From: DAIDKA01 sp963708865 | GTDB lineage: Bacteria; Pseudomonadota; Gammaproteobacteria; Steroidobacterales; Steroidobacteraceae | Length of the DNA: 64,000 nucleotides | Direction of reading: 5' to 3' | NCBI GenBank assembly: GCA_963708865.1 | Contig: CAVPUC010000005.1 | Coordinates: 62,001 to 126,000 of the forward strand | Shown here: piece after piece, positions 26,274 through 35,583 of the stretch | How the letters are laid out: each line of letters begins with the position of its first letter | Position numbering within the stretch: position 1 is the stretch's first letter | Program-made: the position numbers and the translations under genes | Notes under the pieces: generated by a model | Seen by the model: only the letters and a program-made list of their open reading frames with translations | The model's database searches: none | Told to the model about the DNA's origin: nothing

Positions 26274-27334
26274 GGCCGCTCTCCGGGTTCGAGGGTTGGC
26301 GTTTGCACGGCGCTGGGTGGCTTGGTCTCCGCCGCCCGCAGCGTGAATGAGCGTGCGTAGGCGGCGGAGCGGGCGCTGAGCAGCGGATCGTCCGAGGGCT
26401 CGATGCCTGAGGGCAATACCAGCGGATCGAAATTGAGGTCCCGGCAGGCGCCGCCGTCCTCGCCCTGTGCGTGATCGATGGTGAGCGTGCCCACATCCAG
26501 TTGTTCGCGATCCAGCGGCCACGGCAGCGTGGCGTCATTGGTCGGATCGCCGGGTTGCGCGATCGTGACCATGAGATGCCATTGCAGCGGCTGGTGCTGA
26601 ACGTCGGCGAGGAGCGCCTCGAAAAGGTAGTTCCTGGATCGCTCGCGTGTGTCGGCGGTGTCATCCGCGGCGAACGGCTGGTTTGGCACCATGGCCCATC
26701 GAACCATGGTGACCGTGCCATTTGCCGCGACAAAGCGAAACGCGTCGAGGCCATTGAACCGCGAATTGGCGAAGCCGGACGAATTAGGTTGGCTGCCGAT
26801 GAGCTCAAGGGCGCGCGCCGACTCGGGATGCCGATGCAGAAACTCCGCCATTCGGGCCGGATCGGGTTTGCCGGTGGCCGACTGCGGCCGCGCGGCGAGC
26901 AGTTGCTCGTAGAAGGCTTGCGGGTTGTTGACCGGAAACACCGGAATGGCGTTCATCCCGGTACGCCATTGCTCGCCGTCTGGCAGCGCGAAACGCAGCG
27001 CGAGGCTGCGCACGGTCGCCGCGGCGTCCGCCTGGAAGGGCTGGCCGCCGGCCAACGCAAAGCGGCCAATGACCGCGATGCGACCGGGTGCGAAGACGGC
27101 GGCCTTGGAAAGACGAGTGCCCGCACCATTGCTGTCGAAGAAACCGGTGACGCACAGACCCTTGGCGTGATTACGCCGAAAGCCCGGATGCGGCCCTGCG
27201 TCCGCCTCGAACGCATTGATCATGCGCGCCGGACTCAGGCGCTGCGGTGAGAGCCGCCCGCCCACAAATCCAAACGCGACGGCGACCGCCGCAAGCACCG
27301 CGCCAATGATGATGAATCTTGACTGCTTGGACAT
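26270..27334 (-). CDS. Catalase-family peroxidase (SrpA-like), membrane anchored
   Basis: 354 residues, shorter than true catalases (about 480) and matching the catalase-related peroxidase group. An N-terminal membrane segment or uncleaved signal (FIIIGAVLAAVAVAFGFVGG) places the enzyme in the periplasm. The distal histidine lies in FRRNHAKGLCVTGFFDSNG, the asparagine-containing haem-side segment includes PVFPVNNPQAFYE, and the proximal tyrosine is in SAAYARSF near the C-terminus. It probably reduces hydrogen peroxide or organic peroxides with electrons from the coupled cytochrome b561. Confidence 0.85.
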   Translation of the reverse strand: MSKQSRFIIIGAVLAAVAVAFGFVGGRLSPQRLSPARMINAFEADAGPHPGFRRNHAKGLCVTGFFDSNGAGTRLSKAAVFAPGRIAVIGRFALAGGQPFQADAAATVRSLALRFALPDGEQWRTGMNAIPVFPVNNPQAFYEQLLAARPQSATGKPDPARMAEFLHRHPESARALELIGSQPNSSGFANSRFNGLDAFRFVAANGTVTMVRWAMVPNQPFAADDTADTRERSRNYLFEALLADVQHQPLQWHLMVTIAQPGDPTNDATLPWPLDREQLDVGTLTIDHAQGEDGGACRDLNFDPLVLPSGIEPSDDPLLSARSAAYARSFTLRAAETKPPSAVQTPTLEPGERP

Positions 27335-27384
27335 TTGATTCCAGACGGTACCTCATTTCGGATGACCGGTGCCATAATCCGCGG

Positions 27385-28062
27385 GTGTTGCCACGGTTGC
27401 GAACAGCGTTGCGGCAGGCGGGTGATCCGCTCAAGGCCGCGACCATGCAGGCATACATGAAGTCTGCGATGCCCTATCACGGCGTGCCGACGCCGTTGCT
27501 GCGCCGTGTATTCAAGACGAGCTTTGCGGATGTGCAGTTCGCGAACGCCGCGCAGTGGCAGGCGCAGGTCTTGGAGTTGTGGCGCAAGGCGCAGTTTCGC
27601 GAAGAGCGCTACGCCGCCTTGCATCTGGCGGGCGACCGTCGCGCGCAGGCGTTTCAGACTCCGGCTGCCATGAAGATGTATGAGGAGCTGATCGTCAGCG
27701 GTGCCTGGTGGGACTATGTCGACGACATCGCCTCACACCGCGTCGGGCCCATCCTGCGCGGCCATCCCGCTTCGATGCGACGAAAGATGCTGTCGTGGAG
27801 CAAGTCTGCCGATATCTGGAAGCGACGCTCCGCAATTATCTGCCAGCTGGGATTCAAGCAAGACACTGACCTGGCATTGCTGTACGCCTGCATCGAACCG
27901 TCGCTGGATTCGCGTGAGTTCTTCCTGCGCAAGGCGATCGGCTGGGCGCTGCGGCAATACGCCTGGACGGACCCTACCGAGATCAGGCGGTACGTCGACG
28001 GCAACCGCGCCCGGCTAAGCCCCTTGAGTTGCCGCGAAGCCCTGAAGAACATCGGCGCCTGA
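27385..28062 (+). CDS. AlkD-like DNA alkylation repair protein
   Basis: About 225 residues, all helical HEAT-like repeats. MQAYMKSAMPYHGVPTPLLR and the WWDYVDDIASHRVGPILR segment, with its substrate-pocket Trp and Asp, are diagnostic of the AlkC/AlkD glycosylase family, which removes N3- and N7-alkylated purines. WSKSADIWKRRSAIICQLGF and FLRKAIGWALRQYAWTDP complete the match. Start is uncertain: GTG at 27385 is preferred, because the longer frame beginning with TTG at 27319 overlaps the start of the divergent catalase gene. Confidence 0.85.
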   Translation: MLPRLRTALRQAGDPLKAATMQAYMKSAMPYHGVPTPLLRRVFKTSFADVQFANAAQWQAQVLELWRKAQFREERYAALHLAGDRRAQAFQTPAAMKMYEELIVSGAWWDYVDDIASHRVGPILRGHPASMRRKMLSWSKSADIWKRRSAIICQLGFKQDTDLALLYACIEPSLDSREFFLRKAIGWALRQYAWTDPTEIRRYVDGNRARLSPLSCREALKNIGA

Positions 28063-28173
28063 AGTTGGCGGATTAAAGTAGGAATCTGACGAATTTCTGC
28101 GCAGGCGACGGTGCTACGATTTCGAGCCGTCACAGCGAATAATGCCCATGGCCAATTCGTCACGGCGGAATCG

Positions 28174-28502
28174 TTTTCGCTGCCGCGGCCGAGCAGCGCC
28201 CGAGCGCGCAAGCTGGCGGATCATTTCGTCAGCCAGCCCCAGGATGGCCGGCCGCTTGAAATCGTCGTGGCGGACGTGGGCGGTGCGAGCCTGCGAACTT
28301 TCGAGCGACTGTTCATCGAGGAATCGCTTTGAGTCTCGCGGGTGGCGGCGGCAGAGCCGCATGCTCACCTCTTTGTCCCTTCTTGCGGAGGGTCAAAGCA
28401 TGGGAGGTCGCCCATGCCGTGGGCTACGACCGTCCCGCAGCCTTCAGCACGGCATTCAAACAGTGCTTCGGGGTTGCGCCGTCAAATTATCTGTCGGACT
28501 AA
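28174..28502 (+). pseudogene. Remnant of an AraC-family transcriptional regulator
   Basis: Only the C-terminal DNA-binding half remains, spread over three frames. Frame one reads ARKLADHFVSQPQDG and ASLRTFERLFIEES. The next reads GWRRQSRMLTSLSLLAEGQS. The last reads WEVAHAVGYDRPAAFSTAF and ends PSNYLSD with TAA at 28500-28502. Together these make two AraC helix-turn-helix motifs in the right order. The N-terminal sensor domain is absent from the upstream 110 bases. The missing domain plus two frame breaks suggests true decay, not just sequencing error, although the indel-rich nature of this sequence means that part could be artefact. The rest of 28063-28592 holds nothing else recognisable. 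Confidence 0.7.
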
Positions 28503-28592
28503 GGCGTCGCGGGTCAAAATAGCCCCGCCTGTCTGTCATCCCCTTTTGCCTCCGGGACGTTCCTTACCCCGAGGAGACCGTCAGCCCGCTTG

Positions 28593-30125
28593 ATGCAGAA
28601 TTACGCCCGCAAAGGATCTTACATGGCGGCGCTGGCCGCCCTGGCGCTGGCCGGATGCGCCTCTGCGCCTCATAACGCCTCAAACGCTGCCAAGTCCCCG
28701 GATATGCCGTGGCTTGAGCGGCTCACCTTCGGGGTCGATTCGGCGACGCTCGCGCAATACCGCAAGCTCGGCCGGGACGGCTTCCTGGAGTCGCAGCTGC
28801 AGGCAACCGACGAACAGCTGCCCGAGGCCGTGGCGCAGCAGATCGCCCAACTGCCCATTGCCCAGATCGACGCCCGGCGGCTATTGACGGCTATTACTGC
28901 TGAGCAGAAGCGCATCAATACCCTGCCGGACGGGCCGCAGAAGCAGGCCGCACGCCAGGCGCTCAACGACCAGGGCAATCAGGCCGCCTACGAGGCGCGG
29001 CGCCGCGAGCTGCTGCGCGCCCTGTATTCACCGGCGCAGCTCAAAGAGCAGATGGTGTGGTTCTGGCTCAACCATTTCAGTGTCTATGAGCAGAAGGCGA
29101 ATATCAGATGGCTGATGGGGGACTACAGCGAGCGGGCAATCCGGCCGCATGCCCTCGGGCATTTCCGCGACCTGGTGATGGCAACGCTGGAACATCCGGC
29201 CATGCTGCAGTATCTGGACAACGCGCAGAACGCGGCCGGACACATCAATGAGAACTATGCCCGCGAACTCATGGAACTGCATACGCTGGGCGTTGATGGC
29301 GGCTACTCGCAACACGACGTGCAGGAGCTGGCCCGGGTGCTGACCGGCGTCGGTATCGGCGGTATAGAGCCGCCAAAACTGCGTCCGGAGCTGCGCGGGT
29401 ACTATGTGCGCGACAACGCGTTCGAGTTCAATCCGGCGCGCCACGACTTCGGACCCAAGACACTGCTGGGGCATCCCCTGACCCGGCACGGCTTTGCCGA
29501 AGTCTCCGAAGCGGTTGAGCTGCTGGTGCACCAAAAGGCCTGCGCGCGTTTCATCTCCCGCAAGCTTGCGGTGTATTTCGTGGGCGATGATCCGCCGGCG
29601 GCGCTGGTGGATCGCATGGCGAGGACGTTCGAGGATTCCGACGGGGACATTGCCGCGGTGCTGCGCACCCTCTTCACGTCCCGTGAACTTACTGCACAGG
29701 CAGGCCACAAATTCAAGGACCCGATGCAGTATGTGATCTCCGCGGTGCGCCTGGCCTATGACGCTAAATTGATCCAGAACATGCATCCCGTGACCGGCTG
29801 GCTCGCCGCGCTCGGGGAGACTGAGTTCGGACACCAGACGCCGGATGGCTATTCCCTGCAGGACGCAGCCTGGTCGAGTTCCGGACAGGTGAGCCGCCGC
29901 TTTGAGATCGCGCGCACCATCGGTTCGGGCAGCGCCGGGTTGTTCGATCCGGAGAATGGCGCTCCGGCAACGGTCGTGGGTTTTCCGCTGCTCACCACAC
30001 CGGTGTATTACGGGGTGCTCGAACCATCGCTGTCTGCCCAGACCCGCAACGCCTTGCAGGGCGCGCGGTCCCAACAGGAATGGAACCTTTATTTATTGGC
30101 CTCACCCGAATTCAACTCTCGCTGA
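28593..30125 (+). CDS. DUF1800 family exported protein
   Basis: 510 residues. The N-terminus is a lipoprotein signal (SYMAALAALALAGCAS). WLERLTFGVDSATLAQYRKL, MVWFWLNHFSVYEQKANIRW, ENYARELMELHTLGVDGGYS and LLGHPLTRHGF are strongly conserved DUF1800 motifs. These proteins are almost always encoded just before a DUF1501 protein, as here; the pair is exported and of unknown function. ATG at 28623 has a good ribosome site (AAAGGA), but starting at 28593 keeps the Arg and Lys that a lipoprotein signal needs; both are possible. Confidence 0.9.
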   Translation: MQNYARKGSYMAALAALALAGCASAPHNASNAAKSPDMPWLERLTFGVDSATLAQYRKLGRDGFLESQLQATDEQLPEAVAQQIAQLPIAQIDARRLLTAITAEQKRINTLPDGPQKQAARQALNDQGNQAAYEARRRELLRALYSPAQLKEQMVWFWLNHFSVYEQKANIRWLMGDYSERAIRPHALGHFRDLVMATLEHPAMLQYLDNAQNAAGHINENYARELMELHTLGVDGGYSQHDVQELARVLTGVGIGGIEPPKLRPELRGYYVRDNAFEFNPARHDFGPKTLLGHPLTRHGFAEVSEAVELLVHQKACARFISRKLAVYFVGDDPPAALVDRMARTFEDSDGDIAAVLRTLFTSRELTAQAGHKFKDPMQYVISAVRLAYDAKLIQNMHPVTGWLAALGETEFGHQTPDGYSLQDAAWSSSGQVSRRFEIARTIGSGSAGLFDPENGAPATVVGFPLLTTPVYYGVLEPSLSAQTRNALQGARSQQEWNLYLLASPEFNSR

Positions 30126-30141
30126 CTTGCTGGAGCGCCCC

Positions 30142-31332
30142 ATGAACCGCCGACACTTCATCCGCACTGGCCTTGCCGCCGCGCCGGCGTTGACCCTCAC
30201 CGGCAGGCTGTTCGCCGCTCCTGCGGCAACGCCGCGGTTCTTGTGTGTCTTTCTGCGCGGGGGCTATGACTGCGCCAACTTCCTGGTGCCCTGGTCAAGC
30301 GACTTCTACTACGAGAAGCGACCGAAGATCGCCATTGCGAAGCCGGATCCGGCGATTGCGGATGGCGCCCTGGCGCTTGACTCGGACTGGGCGCTGGCAC
30401 CGGCCGTACGCGAATCGCTGGGAGCGCTGTATCAGCAGCGTCAGGCGCTGTTCATCCCCTTCGCCGGGACCGATGACCTCTCTCGCAGCCACTTCGAGAC
30501 CCAGGACAGTATCGAGCTTGGACAGCCGGTGCAGACCCCGCGCGATTTCCGCTCCGGTTTTCTGGCGCGCCTCGCCGGCACGCTCAGCGGTTCGGCGCCG
30601 ATCGCATTCACCGATACCTTGCCGCTGGCGTTCAAAGGCGACAATGGCATCGCCAGCATTTCGCTGCAGCGAGCGGGCAAATCACCATTTGATGCCACCC
30701 AGACGGCGACACTGCGCGGCATGTATGCCGGCAGCGCGCTCGAATCCGCGGTGACCGAGGGTCTGGAACTGCAGCAGGAGGTCGCGCAGGCGATGCAGGA
30801 GGAAATGCAGGCCGCCAACCGCGGTGCCATCAGCACCAAGGGCTTCGAGCTGACCGCCGAGCGCATGGCAAGATTCATGCGCACGCAGTACCGGCTGGGA
30901 TTCGTCGACGTGGGCGGCTGGGACACGCATGTCAACGAGGGCGCAGCCACCGGCGCGCTGGCGACCAATCTGAACAGCCTGGGACGGGGGCTCGCCACCT
31001 ATGCCGAATCCCTGGGCGATGAGTGGAACAATACCGTCGTCTTTGTGCTGTCCGAGTTTGGCCGCACCTTCCGTGAAAACGGCAATGGCGGCACCGACCA
31101 TGGCCATGGCAGCGTGTATTGGGTGCTGGGCGGGCGCGTTAATGGCGGGCGCATCGCCGGCGAACAGGTGCGCGTGGGGCATGACACGCTGTTTCAGGAC
31201 CGCGACTACCCGGTGCTCAATGACTACCGCAGCATACTCGCGGGGGTCTTCGGCACGATGTGGGGCCTTGGGCCACAGCAGCTTGACGTCATCTTTCCAG
31301 GCGCGCGCCCGCTGGACCTGAAGCTGGTCTGA
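30142..31332 (+). CDS. DUF1501 family Tat-exported protein
   Basis: 396 residues beginning MNRRHFIRTGLAAAPALTLTG, a twin-arginine signal. The domain belongs to the sulfatase/alkaline-phosphatase-like DUF1501 family: FLCVFLRGGYDCANFLVP, GTDDLSRSHFETQDSIE, VDVGGWDTHVNEG, VVFVLSEFGRTFRENG and GTDHGHGSVYWVLGG carry the Asp, Ser and His residues that would bind metal in that superfamily. It is 16 bases after the DUF1800 gene with TGGAG before the ATG. The pair probably forms one exported functional unit; activity is unknown. Confidence 0.9.
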   Translation: MNRRHFIRTGLAAAPALTLTGRLFAAPAATPRFLCVFLRGGYDCANFLVPWSSDFYYEKRPKIAIAKPDPAIADGALALDSDWALAPAVRESLGALYQQRQALFIPFAGTDDLSRSHFETQDSIELGQPVQTPRDFRSGFLARLAGTLSGSAPIAFTDTLPLAFKGDNGIASISLQRAGKSPFDATQTATLRGMYAGSALESAVTEGLELQQEVAQAMQEEMQAANRGAISTKGFELTAERMARFMRTQYRLGFVDVGGWDTHVNEGAATGALATNLNSLGRGLATYAESLGDEWNNTVVFVLSEFGRTFRENGNGGTDHGHGSVYWVLGGRVNGGRIAGEQVRVGHDTLFQDRDYPVLNDYRSILAGVFGTMWGLGPQQLDVIFPGARPLDLKLV

Positions 31333-31356
31333 GCGCCGCCTCCGAAGCGTGGTGGC

Positions 31357-32821
31357 TCAGCGCCGGGGGCCTGCGACATCGCCCGGCTTGTCGTCGAAAA
31401 TGCTGGCGGGTGCGCCGTGGTTGCTGAGGATGGCCTTGCGCCGCAAGAACCGCATGATCGAGTCCGGGCCGGTTCGTGAGCCGCCGAGGCCCGAGACGCC
31501 GAAGCTGTGGGTGCCGATCTTGCGCAGCTTAGCAAACGTCAGGAACGTGTCCTGGACGAACACGCTGCCCGCATTCACCTGTTCGGCAATCTGCTGACCC
31601 TGCTCCTCGGTGCCCGCAATCACTGATGCCGTGAGACCGAACTCGGTATCGTTCGCCAGGCGCGATCGCCTCCTCGATCGTGGTGAAGCGCATCACCGGC
31701 AGAATGGGTCCGAAGGTCTCCTCGCGCATCAGGCGCATGCCGTGGTCCACCTCGGTCACGACGGTGGGACGCATGTAAAGGCCGCCGCCGAGTGCTTCGG
31801 TGATGCCGCCGGTCAGGATCTTCGCGCCCTTGGCCACGGCGTCAGCCAGGTGCGACTCCACGATCTGCGGCTGGCGCACGAAAATGAACGGACCGATGTG
31901 ACCGTCGAGTGGATTCTGGTCATTCAGCGTCACTTTCCTGGCCTTGGCGACCAGCTCTTCGACAAAGCGGTCATGGATTGAGGCGTGCACGTAGACACGC
32001 TCGACCGAGTAGCACACCTGACCGGTCGCATAGACACCGCCCCGCAGCACTGCGGTGGTCGCGCGGTCGATATCGGCGTCCGCGGTGATGATGGCCGGAT
32101 CCTTGCCGCCCAGTTCCAGGAAGCACGGAATCAACCGCTGCGCACAGGCCAGCGCCACTTTGCGGCCGTTCGACACGCTGCCGGTGAAACACACCAGATC
32201 CACATTCGCCACCACGTCCTCGCCGGTGCGGCCGTCGCCCAGCACGACGTCAAACACCTCGGCGAGTTCCGGTACGCGCCGCACGGTATGCATGAGCGGA
32301 TCGACGAAGCGGGGCGTCACCTCGCTGGGTTTCAGCAGCACCGCGGAGCCTGCGAACAGCGCCGGCACCGCATCCAGCAGCGACAGCATCATGGGCGCAT
32401 TCCAGGGGCTGATGACACCGACCAGCGGATACGGCACCAGCTGCGAGCGGATCGTCACGGTGGGCATGGTGACGGAGGGGCCACTGACATGCGCCCGGGT
32501 CAGCACGGCCTCGGCGTCCTCACACCAGCCATTGATGTTCGCCACGGCGATGAATGCCGTGAATTGCGAGGTATGGCAACCGCCGGTGTCCGCGCCGTCG
32601 GCCGCGCCGATCACCTTGGCGTGGGCGAGCAGCTCCCCGACCCAGCGCCGCATGATCGCGATGCGCTCGGCGATCGACCGGGCCGCCCATGCTTTCTGAT
32701 TGCGACGCAGGCGTGCGGCTTTATCCGCGATTTCCTCCGCCGTGGCTGCCGGAAATGAAAACTCTGTGCCACCGGTGCGCGGATTGCGCACCGGAATTTC
32801 CCGAATCTCACTGTTTGCCAT
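31357..32821 (-). CDS. Aldehyde dehydrogenase family protein (frame break near 31661)
   Basis: 487 residues after removing one G near 31661, which restores EEAIRLANDTEFGLTASV. NAD(P)-dependent oxidation of an aldehyde to an acid in the cytoplasm. Key elements are VGVISPWNAPMMLSLLD, LLKPSEVTP, the Rossmann segment VDLVCFTGSVSNGRKVA, the general-base glutamate in FLELGGKDPAI, and the catalytic cysteine in YATGQVCYSVERVYVH. Start at 32821 has GAGGG 6 bases before it. It is last in an operon with a thioredoxin-like and a SnoaL-like gene. With the nearby tannase, a role in oxidising an aromatic aldehyde is plausible but inferred. Confidence 0.9.
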
Positions 32822-32837
32822 ACGTGCCCTCAATATC

Positions 32838-33377
32838 CTATCGGTCCGCCTTGAACCCCGGCGGCAGCGAAGGCGGTACGGCGCCCCCTGCGCCCGGACG
32901 GGCCACGAGTTTGACCTCCCCCTTCCAGGGAACATCTGCCTGCGAACGCCAGGCATTGATGAACAGGGTCTTGAACACCCAGCTGCGGCCGTTGCTGCTG
33001 CGCACGCACAGGTCCTCGCGCGTGCCGATGCCGAACAGGAAATTGGTGCCGTAGTCGACATTGAACTGCACGATCTGGAAAAAGCAGCGCACCTTCACGG
33101 CATGCGCCTGAGGTTCCATGATGAAGTGATTGAACAGGTGCTGGCGGCCGAACCACCAATGCTGACGGTCGTTCCACAGCTCGCGCACGCTGGCGAGAAT
33201 CGCGGCGTGTCCTTTGACCTTGCCCTGCCAAAGGTGATCGAACTCGGCATCCTCGGAGAAGGCCGAAAGCAGCATGTCGGCATCCGCCAGATCCAGCCCC
33301 CAGGCGTAGCGCGCATACAGCTCAACGATCTCGGCACGGTCCTCGGCGGATACGCGCGTGGGGTTCGAGTTGCCCAT
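32838..33377 (-). CDS. SnoaL-like / ring-hydroxylase-beta-like NTF2-fold protein
   Basis: 179 residues, cytoplasmic (no signal). SAEDRAEIVELYARYAWGLD, ADMLLSAFSEDAEFDHLWQG, RQHLFNHFIMEP and VRCFFQIVQFNVD fit the SnoaL_4 family of small cone-shaped alpha+beta proteins. The histidine pair around WFGRQHLFNHF is typical of members proposed to be dehydratases or isomerases. ATG at 33377 has GGAG upstream and lies 4 bases after the thioredoxin-like stop. It is followed 16 bases later by the aldehyde dehydrogenase, so the three form one operon. Confidence 0.8.
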   Translation of the reverse strand: MGNSNPTRVSAEDRAEIVELYARYAWGLDLADADMLLSAFSEDAEFDHLWQGKVKGHAAILASVRELWNDRQHWWFGRQHLFNHFIMEPQAHAVKVRCFFQIVQFNVDYGTNFLFGIGTREDLCVRSSNGRSWVFKTLFINAWRSQADVPWKGEVKLVARPGAGGAVPPSLPPGFKADR

Positions 33378-33381
33378 GGGT

Positions 33382-33849
33382 TCAGCTCCGATTCGCGACT
33401 TTGCGCTTGAGGAAGTCATAGATGCTCTGCTCGGTCATCTGGCCGGCGTTGGCCAGCTCGCCATCCTGCGTGGAATACAGGACCTGATTGTCCGCTCCCA
33501 GCACCACCAGCGCCGGAATCCCCTTCGCGATGGGATTGCCATAGCGCCGCGCCAGATACAGGTTCTTGTCGAAATCGCGCACGTCGATTTTCACGACTTC
33601 GAAATGGCTATCGATGAGGTGGCGGCTGCTGCCCTGCATGGCCTTGTCGAGGGCGCGGCAGTCGGCGCACCAGTTCGCGCCGAATACCAGCAGCACCAGC
33701 TTGTGATCGGACTGCGCGGCGCTGATGGCGTGTTGCACATCGCCGGCCGCGTCCGCGTGTTCATCGTAGGGCCAGGGCGCCGCGTTCGCGAAAGCGCAGA
33801 GCGATGCCGCGGCGACCAGCAGCAGTATCTTGTTCAAGGGCCTCTCCAT
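33382..33849 (-). CDS. Exported thioredoxin-family protein
   Basis: 155 residues. Signal peptide ILLLVAAASLCAFANA. The thioredoxin fold contains LVLLVFGANWCADCRALDK with a CADC active site, and the cis-proline is in KGIPALVVLGADN. The CADC dipeptide and the following DKAM segment resemble the thioredoxin_7/DsbD-gamma-like periplasmic group. Start ATG at 33849 is chosen because it begins the signal peptide; the open frame extends upstream without merit. It is the first gene of the SnoaL/ALDH operon and divergent from the tannase. Confidence 0.8.
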   Translation of the reverse strand: MERPLNKILLLVAAASLCAFANAAPWPYDEHADAAGDVQHAISAAQSDHKLVLLVFGANWCADCRALDKAMQGSSRHLIDSHFEVVKIDVRDFDKNLYLARRYGNPIAKGIPALVVLGADNQVLYSTQDGELANAGQMTEQSIYDFLKRKVANRS

Positions 33850-34006
33850 CGCGCCATTGTCAGCGCTGGCGCCATAGTAAGCCAAGCTCCTTTGACCGGG
33901 CGGATCAGGCGGTGGGCATTTTTGCATGCCAGTCAGTTACCCCGATGCAAAGCCGCAAGCGCGCGTAAGATTCCGTCCGGGCATATCAGCGCGTCGAGGG
34001 GGGATC

Positions 34007-35557
34007 GTGAGAGCAGACAAATCGGTACTTTTCGCTGCGGCCGCATTGTGTTGCGTCGTCGCTCAGGCCGCCTGGTCCCAGAGCGCCGGGGACTGCGAGC
34101 ATCTGGCCAGCCTCAAATTGCCTGACACCCTCAGCCTTGCCGCTGCGGTGGTGGCGGGCCCCCAGTTCGCGCCGCCCGCCGCCGCCCCGACGGGCACGCA
34201 GCCTGCGCCGAGACAGCCTCCACCGATCACGAACCTCCCGGCATTCTGCCGCGTGAGCGGCGTGATCAAGCCCGCGGTGCGCTTCGAGGTATGGCTGCCC
34301 ATGGCCGACTGGAACGGTAAATTCCAGGGCACGGGCAACGGCGGCTACAACGGTGCCATCGTCTACTCGGCATTGGCGACCGGGTTGCAGAACCATTTCG
34401 CCGTGGCCAATACCGACATGGGCCATGTCGCGACCACCCCCGACCCGGCCAGTTGGGCGCTGCATCATCCGGAGCTGGTCGTGGACCAGGGGTACCGTGC
34501 GCAACACGAGACGGCGTTGAAGGCCAAGGCGATCGTCGCGGCCTTCTACGGCAAGCGACCCAGCCGCTCCTATTTCGTGGGCTGCTCATCCGGAGGCTGG
34601 GAGGCGCTGACCGAGGCGCACCGTTTCCCGCATGACTATGACGGCATCATCGCCGGCGCGCCGGCCTCCGAAGTGGTGCATTTACATGCCGGCCAGCTAT
34701 GGGGGTATATGGCCGCCCAGAAGATTGACCCTGACAAGATCCCGATGATTTCCGCCGCGGTGATTGCGAAGTGCGACGCCCGGGACGGGATCACGGATGG
34801 TCTGGTCTCCGATCCCCTCGGATGTGATTTCAAACCCGCGCAGCTGGCCTGCGCCGGCGGACAGGATCCGAAGACCTGTCTGACCCCCAGCGAGGTCACC
34901 GGACTGGAGCAGATTTATACCGGTGCGCATTACAGCTCGGGGGCTCAGGTCTACCCGGGTTGGCCGCGGGGCATGGAGTTCGCGCTGGCGCAGGCGCGCG
35001 CCGATGGCGTCGCGGCGCTAGGCGCTGGTACCTTCCGCGACATGGTGTTCGACGATCCGCAGTGGGACTTCCACACCATCAACTATGACCGCGACGTCAA
35101 AGCGGCCGACGACAAGATCGGTGCGGTCATGAATGACGGCAGCACCGATCTGGCGGAATTCCGCCGTTCCGGGGGCAAACTGATTCTGTGGCATGGCTGG
35201 TCGGATCCGCTGATCTCCCCGCTCCATACCATTGCCTACTACGGCAAGCTCGCCGCGGCTCTGGCGCCCAAGGGCACCGACCAGGATACGGCCGTGCGGC
35301 AGGTCTCAGACTTCGCGCGGCTGTTCCTGGCTCCGGGCGTCATGCACTGCGGGCGCGGCCCCGGCCCGGACACGTTCGACTCCGTCGGCGCGCTGGATGC
35401 GTGGGTGGAGCAGGGGACGGCGCCCGACAGCATGATTGCGACGCACCGCAGCGCCGGCAAGGTCGATCGCACGCGGCCCCTGTGCGCGTATCCGCACAAG
35501 GCCGTCTATGACGGCAAGGGTGACAGCGATACCGCGTCCAGCTTCAACTGCCAGTAA
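34007..35557 (+). CDS. Tannase / feruloyl esterase family hydrolase, exported
   Basis: 516 residues with signal peptide SVLFAAAALCCVVAQAAWS. Serine hydrolase of the tannase family, hydrolysing esters of phenolic acids. The nucleophile elbow is FVGCSSGGWEALTE, preceded directly by Cys, and the catalytic histidine is in PGVMHCGRGPGPD, followed directly by Cys. This is the CS-D-HC arrangement in which a disulfide links the two catalytic strands. GNGGYNGAIVY (oxyanion region) and GDCDRDGITDGLVSDPLGC-like calcium-loop sequence (CDARDGITDGLVSDPLGC) are present. Start is GTG at 34007 with GAGGGGGG upstream. A DsbA-like gene follows closely. Confidence 0.9.
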   Translation: MRADKSVLFAAAALCCVVAQAAWSQSAGDCEHLASLKLPDTLSLAAAVVAGPQFAPPAAAPTGTQPAPRQPPPITNLPAFCRVSGVIKPAVRFEVWLPMADWNGKFQGTGNGGYNGAIVYSALATGLQNHFAVANTDMGHVATTPDPASWALHHPELVVDQGYRAQHETALKAKAIVAAFYGKRPSRSYFVGCSSGGWEALTEAHRFPHDYDGIIAGAPASEVVHLHAGQLWGYMAAQKIDPDKIPMISAAVIAKCDARDGITDGLVSDPLGCDFKPAQLACAGGQDPKTCLTPSEVTGLEQIYTGAHYSSGAQVYPGWPRGMEFALAQARADGVAALGAGTFRDMVFDDPQWDFHTINYDRDVKAADDKIGAVMNDGSTDLAEFRRSGGKLILWHGWSDPLISPLHTIAYYGKLAAALAPKGTDQDTAVRQVSDFARLFLAPGVMHCGRGPGPDTFDSVGALDAWVEQGTAPDSMIATHRSAGKVDRTRPLCAYPHKAVYDGKGDSDTASSFNCQ

Positions 35558-35583
35558 TTGAGCGCATGCTGGGTAGCGAGAGC

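Noticed and set aside
27319..27384. Extended N-terminus for the AlkD-like protein from TTG
   Set aside because: It overlaps the divergent catalase start and adds residues not seen in the family.
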